A stretch of 64,000 nucleotides of DNA. It comes from Paraburkholderia saeva (GTDB taxonomy: Bacteria > Pseudomonadota > Gammaproteobacteria > Burkholderiales > Burkholderiaceae). The notes below the pieces were generated by a model. It made no database searches. It saw only the letters and a program-made list of their open reading frames with translations, and was not told the DNA's origin. The stretch covers positions 186,001-250,000 of the forward strand of contig NZ_CAJQZC010000008.1 of the NCBI RefSeq assembly GCF_907164555.1, in the 5' to 3' direction. Position numbers and translations under genes: made by a program. Positions 16,370 through 23,726 of the stretch are shown here, one piece after another. The first letter of the stretch is position 1. Each line of letters begins with the position of its first letter.

Positions 16370-17368
16370 ATGTCGTTTGCGAAATTCATTTCAGCTGTTG
16401 CCTCACACTGCCGGCGACGTGTCGCCGCAGTCCTTCGAACGCACGTCGCGATGGCTTGCGCGACAGGCCTGGCGCTCGTCGTCGCGAGCGCCGGCGCGCC
16501 CGCGCTCGCCGCGGACGCCGCACCTCCGGCACCTGCCGCGCGCGTCCCTGCGGCCGTACCTGCGCCCGCGGCCGTATCTGCACCCGCGCCGGTCCTGACA
16601 TCGACGGGCCTCGTGCAGATGCCCGACGGTCGCCTGCTCGCGCCGGCGTTCGCGCGCATCGTCAACCGGGGCGAACTGGTGGTCGCGGTGCTGGGCGTCG
16701 ACCAGCCGCCGTTCTTCGAACAGCACGACGGAGAGCTCGTCGGCCTTGACATCGACCTCGCGAAGGAACTCGCCCACAAACTCAACGTGAAAGTGCGGTT
16801 CAACCGTGACGCGAAGACGTTCGACGGCGTCGTTGGCCTGCTCGCCAAAGGCCAGGCCGACCTCGCGGTCAGCAAACTGTCGCGCACGTTGCCGCGCACC
16901 GAAATCATCAGCTTCAGCGAGCCCTATCTGCGGCTCAATCGCGCGCTGCTGCTCAATCGCGTGAAGTTCGCGCAGCTCGCGCATGGCCGCCCCGTACCCG
17001 AAGTGATCCGCGCCTACGACGGCACGCTCGGCGTGGTGGAAAAGTCGTCATACGCGGAATACGCATTGAGCAACTTTCCGCACGCGAAACTGATGAGTTA
17101 CCCGACATGGGAAGCGGTACTCAAGGCGTTGAACGACGGCGACATCACCGCCGCGTTTCGCGACGAGTTCGAGGTCAAACGCGTGCTAAAAAGCGATCCG
17201 ACCGCGTCGCTGCGCCTGCGCGTGGTGACGCTGAAAGACCTTGAGGACACGCTGGCCGTCGCTGTCAATATCACCGAGCCGGCGCTGCTCGCATTCGTCA
17301 ACCAGTTCCTTGCGGATCGCGCGAAGCGGCTTGATGTCGCCGCCGTTCTGCAGGCACCCAGTTACTGA
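16370..17368 (+). CDS. Family-3 extracellular solute-binding protein (amino-acid type), T6SS-embedded
   Basis: A 332-aa periplasmic binding protein. A signal sequence covers about residues 22-48 (MACATGLALVVASAGAPALAA), then an Ala/Pro-rich linker to residue 75. The SBP_bac_3 fold follows: IVNRGELVVAVLGVDQPPFF, GLDIDLAKELAHKLNVKVRF, LLAKGQADLAVSKLSRTLPRTEIISFSEPYL. These motifs are typical of polar amino-acid binding proteins (Glu/Asp/Gln). No ABC permease or ATPase is nearby. Instead, two SDF-type carriers and an Asp/Glu racemase follow, which suggests acidic amino acids as ligand. The start at 16370 gives the best signal peptide. Confidence 0.82.
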   Translation: MSFAKFISAVASHCRRRVAAVLRTHVAMACATGLALVVASAGAPALAADAAPPAPAARVPAAVPAPAAVSAPAPVLTSTGLVQMPDGRLLAPAFARIVNRGELVVAVLGVDQPPFFEQHDGELVGLDIDLAKELAHKLNVKVRFNRDAKTFDGVVGLLAKGQADLAVSKLSRTLPRTEIISFSEPYLRLNRALLLNRVKFAQLAHGRPVPEVIRAYDGTLGVVEKSSYAEYALSNFPHAKLMSYPTWEAVLKALNDGDITAAFRDEFEVKRVLKSDPTASLRLRVVTLKDLEDTLAVAVNITEPALLAFVNQFLADRAKRLDVAAVLQAPSY

Positions 17369-17390
17369 TCTCGCCAACCGGATCCGGCAC

Positions 17391-18671
17391 ATGACACTCA
17401 ATTCCAGCAAGATCTACGCTCTGGTGCTCAACCCGTGGATCGTGATCGGCAGCCTCGTGCTGGGCGGCGCGGCGGGCCTGCTCTTTCCCGGCGAATCGCA
17501 GCGCCTCGTCGTGCTGAGCGATATCTACGTCGATCTGCTGAAGATGACGACGCTGCCGTTCATGATCTCGGCGGTCATCTTCAGTCTGCAGCGGCTGTTT
17601 CGTGACGGCGGCGCTTCGCGCCTGCTATTGCGCGTGGTGACGGTGTTCGCGGGCGCATCGGCGATCGTCGCGGTGGTCGGCGCGATTGTGCTGCTGCTGC
17701 TCGATCCGGGCGCGAACCTGTCGAGCAGCACGATGCACACGTTCGGCGTGATGGTGGGCGGAGACGCAACCTCCAGCGACACGGTGATGAGCCTGTACGG
17801 CACCGACATCCCGCCGAAGTCGCTCAGCTTCACGGATGTCCTGACGAGCCTTGTGCCGACCAACATTTTCGCGGCGCTCGCCAACGGCGACGCACTCAAG
17901 GCGCTGGTGTTCGCGCTGCTGTTCGGCCTCGCCGTGGGCCGTGTGCCGGAGCGTATTTCGGTCGGCCTGAGCCAGTCGCTGGAGACGGTCTATCACGCCT
18001 GCCAGAAACTGATGCACTGGCTGAGCTATCCGCTGCCGCTGATTCTCTTTTGCATGAGCGCTGCGCAACTCGGCAAGTCGGGCGTCGGGCCGCTGCACGC
18101 GATGCTGCAGTTCGTCATCGCCTTCTTCGTGACGGCAGTGCTGCTACTGGTACTGGCGGTCGTCGTGATCTGGAAACGCTCGAACCAGCGGCTGGGCGTG
18201 ACGCTCGACGCACTGCGCGCGCCGTTCGCGCTCGCGCTGGCCACGCGCAACAGCGCGGCGTGCATGCCGAGCATGATCGAAACGCTCGTCGACGGGCTCG
18301 GCTTTGCCCGCTCGCGGGTCGAGTTGCTGGTACCGCTCGCCGTGTCGCTATTGCGCGTCGGACCGATGGTGTACTACGTCTGCGCCACGCTTTTCATCGC
18401 CCAGCTCTACGGTCATACGCTTGGCGTGGTCGAGGTTTGCACGGTGCTGCTCGCTTCCGTGCTGGCCGGTTTTGCCTCGGCGGGCATGACCGGCCTCGTG
18501 ACTGTCTCGCTGATCGGCATGACCTGCGCGTATCTGCAGTTGCCGTTCGAGGCGGCCTTTATTCTTTTCCTCGCGGTCGATCCTGTCTGCGACATGTTGC
18601 GCACGTTGATCCTCGTGATCGGCAATGCGGCGGCCGTGTCGATGATCTGCCCGCGGCCCCTGAAGATCTAG
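17391..18671 (+). CDS. SDF/DAACS-type membrane carrier, divergent (first copy)
   Basis: A 426-aa polytopic protein related to dicarboxylate/amino acid:cation symporters (GltPh/DctA superfamily), with about eight membrane segments and two re-entrant hairpin regions. The last helix reads VDPVCDMLRT, keeping the substrate-binding Asp (D401) and Arg (R404). The TM7 motif NMDGT of characterised members is replaced by L-R-V-G-P (321-325). The TM8 Asn and Asp that hold sodium are Leu408 and Asn412. Sodium coupling as known for the family is thus doubtful. It may use protons, act as a channel or sensor, or work with the second copy. Confidence 0.8.
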   Translation: MTLNSSKIYALVLNPWIVIGSLVLGGAAGLLFPGESQRLVVLSDIYVDLLKMTTLPFMISAVIFSLQRLFRDGGASRLLLRVVTVFAGASAIVAVVGAIVLLLLDPGANLSSSTMHTFGVMVGGDATSSDTVMSLYGTDIPPKSLSFTDVLTSLVPTNIFAALANGDALKALVFALLFGLAVGRVPERISVGLSQSLETVYHACQKLMHWLSYPLPLILFCMSAAQLGKSGVGPLHAMLQFVIAFFVTAVLLLVLAVVVIWKRSNQRLGVTLDALRAPFALALATRNSAACMPSMIETLVDGLGFARSRVELLVPLAVSLLRVGPMVYYVCATLFIAQLYGHTLGVVEVCTVLLASVLAGFASAGMTGLVTVSLIGMTCAYLQLPFEAAFILFLAVDPVCDMLRTLILVIGNAAAVSMICPRPLKI

Positions 18672-18680
18672 GCGCGCGTC

Positions 18681-19379
18681 ATGACAATGATCGGCGTACT
18701 TGGGGGGATGGGGCCGCTTGCCACGGTCGACTTCATGGCGAAGGTGATCAGCCTCACCTGCGCCGAAAGCGACCAGCAGCACGTGCCGATGATGGTGGCG
18801 AATCTGCCGCAGATTCCGGACCGCTCGCGCTCGATCCTGAACGGCGACGAAGCGCCTCTGCCTTATCTGCTGAAGGGAATCGACCTGCTCAACGGTAACG
18901 AGGTGGGCTTGATCGCGATCCCATGCAATTCTTCGCATCACTGGTACGCGCAGATGTGCGCGCGCAGCGCGGCGCCCGTCCTTCACATCGCGCAGACCTG
19001 TGTGGACGCCGTGCCGGCTGGTATCTCGCGCGCGGCGGTGCTGGCGACGCGCGGCGCGCTCGCGTCCGGGTTTTATCAGCAGGCGCTCGCTGCGCGCGAT
19101 ATCGAACCTGTCGTACCCGACGATGCGACGCAACTCGGGCTCGACGCCTGTATTCGCGATATCAAGGCAGGGCGGCTTGCCGAAGGTTCGGCCGCGCTCG
19201 CGGACGTGCTTGACGCGCTGGCCGGTAGCGGCGTGCAGGCGGCGATCATGGGCTGCACCGAAATTCCGGTGGCCGCGCAGCAACTCGGCGAGACGCGCTT
19301 CACGCTGATCGACAGTACGCTCGAACTTGCCCGCGCGACGGTCGCGTATGCGACCGAACGCGGCTGGAACAGGTTCTGA
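18681..19379 (+). CDS. Aspartate/glutamate racemase family protein
   Basis: A 232-aa cofactor-independent racemase that interconverts L- and D-forms of acidic amino acids by a two-cysteine mechanism. It begins with the family signature MIGVLGGMGPLATVDF. Both catalytic cysteines are present: Cys82 in IPCNSSHHWY and Cys192 in MGCTEIP. The protein is cytoplasmic, without a signal peptide. Its stop overlaps the start of the second carrier (ATGA), so the two are translationally coupled. Substrate (Asp, Glu or another amino acid) cannot be decided from the sequence. Confidence 0.9.
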   Translation: MTMIGVLGGMGPLATVDFMAKVISLTCAESDQQHVPMMVANLPQIPDRSRSILNGDEAPLPYLLKGIDLLNGNEVGLIAIPCNSSHHWYAQMCARSAAPVLHIAQTCVDAVPAGISRAAVLATRGALASGFYQQALAARDIEPVVPDDATQLGLDACIRDIKAGRLAEGSAALADVLDALAGSGVQAAIMGCTEIPVAAQQLGETRFTLIDSTLELARATVAYATERGWNRF

Positions 19380-20803
19380 TGAACGCGCTCAAAAAACTCT
19401 CCAACAGCGCGCCGGGGCTTCTGTTATGCCTCGTCGCCGGTGGCGTGACCGGCGCGGTTTCCGAAGCGCCATCGACGCTCGCGTGGGTCGTCGGGCAGCT
19501 TTATCTCGCGGTGGTGAATATGGCGGCGGTGCCGTTGCTGGTCGTCGCCACGTTTTTCGGCTTGCGTCAGGTGCTCGCGTTGCCGCGTCCGGCCGTGCGC
19601 GCCGGCACGATCCTCGCGGTCGCCGTGGTGCTGGTCGCGCTGGGCGCGGCGGGCGGCACGATGCTGGGATTGCTCGCCGCGCCGGGTGCGCAACTGTCGC
19701 ATGAAGCGCGAACCCAGCTTGGCACGCTGGTGCTCGAGAGCACGGGCAGCGGCGGTGAAGTGCCGATGACACTGTTCGCCAGCAGTGCTGCCGAGGCATT
19801 GCCGTCACGCATCGGCTTTGCGTTAAGCGACGTCGTGCCGGACAACTTCTACCGCGTGCTCGCGCAAGGCCATACGCTTGGCATCCTGACCGGCACGATC
19901 CTCTTCGGCATGGCGTTCGCGGCGCTCTCGCGCGAACAGACGGGCATGCTGACCAACGTGTTCGAGGGCATCTACCGCGCGCTCGAACACGTAATCGAGT
20001 ACGCGAACCTGCTGATCCCCGTGCTCGCGTTTGGCACGGCTGCGCATCTGACGATGCACACACAGCGTGCGACCGTTTTCGCCATGGGCAGCTTTCTGCT
20101 CGACTTCATCGGGCTGGCGCTGGTGCTGTGCGTGGTGGCGATTGCCGTCATGGCCAGGATCGCGCGTCTGCCGTTCCTGCGCGTACTGGCCGACCTGAAG
20201 GCGCCGCTGCTCGTGGGACTGACCTCGGGCAGCGCGACCGCGCCGATCCCGCATACGCTCGAGGCGATGAGCGTGCGGCTCGGTTTCTCGCGCGGTGTAG
20301 TGGAGCTCGTCGTGCCGCTCGGCTCCGTGTTCGTGCGGGCGGGTTCCGCGCTGTATTTCGCGCTGGCGACCGTATTTGTCGCGAACCTGTACGACCGGCC
20401 GATCGGGCCCGCCGACATCGTGCTCATCGCCGTGGGCTCGACCGTCGCCGCGATTCTTTCGTCGGGCCAGAACGGGCTTGGCACGGTCGGCTATGCGGCG
20501 ATTGTGCTGTCCGCACTGCAATTGCCGGTGGAAGCGGCGGGCGCGCTTTTTATCGCGATCGATCTGATCTGTGACGGCCCGCGCAATGTGCTGAGTCTCG
20601 TCTCGACCTGCGCGGTGGTCGCGCTGGTGTCGGCGGGTTTGCCGTCTGAGCGCGTCGCGCCAGTGGATGCAATGTCGCCCGATCCGCACGGCGCCGTGCT
20701 GAAGTTTTCGTTTTCACGCGTGCAACTGGCGCTGGCCGTGGGCTGCGCGCTGATGGCCGCGTCGCTCATCGTGTTGATGGGTGTCGGCGTGGGGGCGAGA
20801 TGA
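19379..20803 (+). CDS. SDF/DAACS-type membrane carrier, divergent (second copy)
   Basis: A 474-aa carrier of the same superfamily as the protein at 17391 but only distantly similar to it. It aligns with GltPh-type proteins through VPLGSVFVRAGSALYFALATVFVANLY. Here the NMDGT motif has become V-R-A-G-S (319-323). TM8 reads IDLICDGPRNVLSLVST, keeping Asp399 and Arg402 but with Ser406 and Thr410 where sodium-binding Asn and Asp are expected. The C-terminal 50 residues add an extra hydrophobic helix (LALAVGCALMAASLIVLMGV). It overlaps the racemase stop by 1 bp. Confidence 0.8.
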   Translation: MNALKKLSNSAPGLLLCLVAGGVTGAVSEAPSTLAWVVGQLYLAVVNMAAVPLLVVATFFGLRQVLALPRPAVRAGTILAVAVVLVALGAAGGTMLGLLAAPGAQLSHEARTQLGTLVLESTGSGGEVPMTLFASSAAEALPSRIGFALSDVVPDNFYRVLAQGHTLGILTGTILFGMAFAALSREQTGMLTNVFEGIYRALEHVIEYANLLIPVLAFGTAAHLTMHTQRATVFAMGSFLLDFIGLALVLCVVAIAVMARIARLPFLRVLADLKAPLLVGLTSGSATAPIPHTLEAMSVRLGFSRGVVELVVPLGSVFVRAGSALYFALATVFVANLYDRPIGPADIVLIAVGSTVAAILSSGQNGLGTVGYAAIVLSALQLPVEAAGALFIAIDLICDGPRNVLSLVSTCAVVALVSAGLPSERVAPVDAMSPDPHGAVLKFSFSRVQLALAVGCALMAASLIVLMGVGVGAR

Positions 20804-20873
20804 AACGGCTCCCGCTCCCCGGATCCCCATGTTTTAACGCCGCTACGCGGGCCAGTGGATGGAGAGACTTTCT

Positions 20874-21365
20874 ATGAATAGTGCGTACACGTTGCGCAGG
20901 ACGGCCGCCTGCCTGCTCGTGATGATCGCTGCCTGCGCGCTGGCCGGTTGCGCGGTGCCGTCGTTCCTGAGCTTCAAGGGCGACAAGGTGAAGTGGAAAC
21001 AGGTGACGCTGATCGCCAGCGACGACGTCAACGGTAACAGCCCCGTCGCGGTCGACGTCGTGCTCGTGACCGACGATGCGCTCGTCGACCGTATCACCGC
21101 GTTGCCCGCGTCGAAGTGGTTCGACGGCCGGGCGGACCTCGCTGCATCGTTCCCGAAGGGGCTGCGCTATCAAAGCTGGGAGCTGGTGCCGGGGCAACGT
21201 CTCGATGTGTCCGGCGAGACGTTCGACGGCGCGCGGGTGGCGGGCGCCTTCGTCTTCGCCGGTTACCCGCAGGCGGGCGCTCATCGTGTGCGGATCCAGC
21301 AGTTCGGCGGCACGCTCGTCGTGCAGCTGGATAGCACAGCCTTTTCCGTCTCGGACACACAGTGA
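20874..21365 (+). CDS. tssJ: T6SS-associated outer-membrane lipoprotein, TssJ-like
   Basis: A 163-aa lipoprotein: signal peptide with lipobox LAGC (Cys at about residue 25), then a small beta-rich domain (WKQVTLIASDDVNGNSPVAVDVVLV). That order, a lipoprotein starting 'VTL.ASDDVN...SPVAVDVVLV' placed directly before tssK-tssL-tssM, is what TssJ, the outer-membrane anchor of the T6SS membrane complex, looks like. The remaining sequence is divergent from well-studied TssJ, so the symbol is given by position and fold-like pattern. The ATG at 20874 is preferred over 20859 because GGAGAG lies 7 bp upstream. Confidence 0.7.
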   Translation: MNSAYTLRRTAACLLVMIAACALAGCAVPSFLSFKGDKVKWKQVTLIASDDVNGNSPVAVDVVLVTDDALVDRITALPASKWFDGRADLAASFPKGLRYQSWELVPGQRLDVSGETFDGARVAGAFVFAGYPQAGAHRVRIQQFGGTLVVQLDSTAFSVSDTQ

Positions 21366-21503
21366 ACATGCCGCGATGTGCTTTTTCCGCCGTCCGTTGT
21401 GCTTTATACGGCCACATGCGGCTGGCCTCGTGGCGAACGATCCGCGTCGCGTCTCACCCCCCGGGCCTCTCAGGTCCCTCAGGCTTTATCAGGACGATTT
21501 CCC

Positions 21504-22868
21504 ATGCATGAAGCGATGAACGTCGTAGATCGTGTCGAGTGGCATGAAGGGCTGCTGCTCGCGCCACAACATTTCCAGTTGATGTCGGCGCGCTTCGATT
21601 CGCTCGTCGCATGGCAGACGCTCGCGGCTGCGCCGTTCAGCTGGGGTGTGCGCCGCCTCGTGCTCGACAACGGCCTGCTGCCCACCGGCCTCGTGCGCGT
21701 GCTCGAACTCGAAGCCATCATGCCGGACGGCACGGCGGTCGCTTACTCCGCTGAGGCGGATGGCCACGGTTCGCTCGAGCTTTCGCTGGCGCCGCTGGCG
21801 GAGCGGATCGCCGAAGGCGCGCTCGATCTGTATCTCGCGCTGCCCGTCGCCGGCACGATGCGCCGCGATGCGCAGGTCAGACGGTTCCGCTCGACGCGCG
21901 GCGCGCCCGTCGAGGACGAGGTGTCCGACGCACCGCCCGCCGATATCCCGCGGCAACTGCCGAATCTGACGCTGGTCGCGGGCGAGCGTCCTTCGGCGCT
22001 GCATGTGTCGATGTGCATCGGTTCGGTCTACAAGGACAACGAGGTCGTGCGGCTCGGCGAACGTCTACCGCCGCTACTCGAAGTGAGCCGCGACAACCCG
22101 TTGTGGACGAGTGTCGCTGCGCTCCTCGGCCAGTTGCGCGGCAAGGCCGCGTTCGTCGCGCGGCAGATGACCATTCCTTCGTCGAAGACCGACGACCGGT
22201 TGACCCAGCTGGAGTTGAAAGAGCGGCTGCGTTGTCTCCTGAGCGACCTGCCCTTCGTGGAAGCCGTGCTGCGCACGCCGCATCTGCATCCGTTGACGCT
22301 GTATCTCGCGCTGACGTCGCTGCTCGGCTCCTTGAGCATGCTCCGGCCAGGCGGCATGCCGCCCGTGCCGCAGGACTACGACCACGCCGATCCGCAGGCG
22401 ATCTTCACGCCGCTGCTGCGCGCGCTGCGCGAGTCGGTCTCCGAAGTGAGCGAGAAATATCACGAGCACAAGTTCCTGTTCAGCCACGGCGCATTCGAAA
22501 TCGGCCTGCAGACGGAATGGACGGGCGAGCGTCTGGTGATCGGTCTGCGCGGCCAGTCCGACCGCGATCTGCTTACGTGGATGGCGGGCGCGGTGATCGG
22601 CTCGCAGCCGGTTTATCCGTCGCTGCGCAGCCGGCGTGTGCTGGGCGCATCGCGGCGCGTCGTCGAACACGCGGACGATCTGGGCGTGCGCTCGGGAACC
22701 GGCTATCTGCTGTTCGAGATCGAAGCCGATCCTGCATTGATCCACGGTGACGAACTGCTGGTGATCGGTAATCCGAACGAGGGTGCGAATGCGCAGCGGC
22801 CACAGGAAATGCTGCTGTTCGTGAAAGGCGGGTCGCCGTCGTTGCCGTCGGCCGCCGGCAACGCGTAG
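21504..22868 (+). CDS. tssK: T6SS baseplate-membrane complex linker TssK
   Basis: A 454-aa protein that links the baseplate to the TssJLM membrane complex. The N-terminal motif VEWHEGLLLAPQHFQ is diagnostic, followed by RRLVLDNGLLPTGLVRVLELEAIMPDG and, in the C-terminal half, YDHADPQAIFTPLL and LLFEIEADPA. The start at 21504 gives the family-typical N-terminus 10 residues before the motif, with AGGACG about 8 bp upstream. It is separated from the lipoprotein gene by 138 bp and from tssL by 68 bp. Confidence 0.94.
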   Translation: MHEAMNVVDRVEWHEGLLLAPQHFQLMSARFDSLVAWQTLAAAPFSWGVRRLVLDNGLLPTGLVRVLELEAIMPDGTAVAYSAEADGHGSLELSLAPLAERIAEGALDLYLALPVAGTMRRDAQVRRFRSTRGAPVEDEVSDAPPADIPRQLPNLTLVAGERPSALHVSMCIGSVYKDNEVVRLGERLPPLLEVSRDNPLWTSVAALLGQLRGKAAFVARQMTIPSSKTDDRLTQLELKERLRCLLSDLPFVEAVLRTPHLHPLTLYLALTSLLGSLSMLRPGGMPPVPQDYDHADPQAIFTPLLRALRESVSEVSEKYHEHKFLFSHGAFEIGLQTEWTGERLVIGLRGQSDRDLLTWMAGAVIGSQPVYPSLRSRRVLGASRRVVEHADDLGVRSGTGYLLFEIEADPALIHGDELLVIGNPNEGANAQRPQEMLLFVKGGSPSLPSAAGNA

Positions 22869-22936
22869 CCACGACGACGCTGGATACACGGGCACCCACA
22901 GGTGACAGAACAGGTAACAGGACGCTGATAAAACGC

Positions 22937-23689
22937 ATGGCACGCTACCGACCCGACAGTCAGGACGACGATCTCATCGCTACCCAGTTCCGCGCGTTCA
23001 TCGGCGAACTGATGAGCGTGCAGACGCGTCTTGCCGAGGCACACGATACCGATCCCGAAGCCGCCGCGCAGGGGGTGCACCGGCATCTGCTGAATCTGCT
23101 TGAAATCCAGACGCTGCAGTCGCGCCGCGACAGCACACGCTTCGACATGGAGAACGTCGCGGACGCGCGCTATCTGAAGGCCGTACTCGCCGATGAAATC
23201 CTGTTGAACACGCCGTGGGCGGGGCGCTCGCACTGGAGCGCGTATCTACTCGAATCGACGCTCTTTCGCACGAACGTCGCGGGTGACCTCGTGTTCACGC
23301 GTATCGAGCAGCTGCTTTCGGATCGCGAGCCGTCACGTCGCAACCTCGCTCGGCTGTATCTGTTCGCGCTGGCGCTCGGTTTTCACGGCCGGTTTCGCGG
23401 CGTGGAGACCGACGCGCGCCTGCGCGGCTTTCGCGAGGAGCTGTACGAATTCGTCTACCAGCGCAGGCCGGATCCTGGCGGCCGCGATCGCGTGCTGGTC
23501 GACGCCGCCTATTCAAGCACGCTGTCGCACATCGCGCCGCGCAAGCTGCCGACGGTCACACGCTGGACCGTGATCTTCGTCCTCACCGCAGTGTCGCTCC
23601 TGGCGATCTCGGAGGTGCTGTGGCTATGGCAATCGTGGCCGGTGCGCGACGCGCTGCGCGCCGACACACTGGTGGGAGGCGCACCGTGA
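22937..23689 (+). CDS. tssL: T6SS membrane complex protein TssL (DotU/IcmH family, short form)
   Basis: A 250-aa inner-membrane protein. The cytoplasmic DotU domain (residues 1-200) shows RYLKAVLADEILLNTPWAGRSHW and RLYLFALALGFHGRFRG, the core of the family. A single C-terminal membrane span lies at about 212-232 (WTVIFVLTAVSLLAISEVLWLW). There is no OmpA-like peptidoglycan-binding extension, so cell-wall anchoring would need another protein. tssM starts 37 bp downstream. Confidence 0.93.
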   Translation: MARYRPDSQDDDLIATQFRAFIGELMSVQTRLAEAHDTDPEAAAQGVHRHLLNLLEIQTLQSRRDSTRFDMENVADARYLKAVLADEILLNTPWAGRSHWSAYLLESTLFRTNVAGDLVFTRIEQLLSDREPSRRNLARLYLFALALGFHGRFRGVETDARLRGFREELYEFVYQRRPDPGGRDRVLVDAAYSSTLSHIAPRKLPTVTRWTVIFVLTAVSLLAISEVLWLWQSWPVRDALRADTLVGGAP

Positions 23690-23726
23690 TGCGAATCCTT
23701 CAGATGAAGCATGCGGGGAGACGTCG

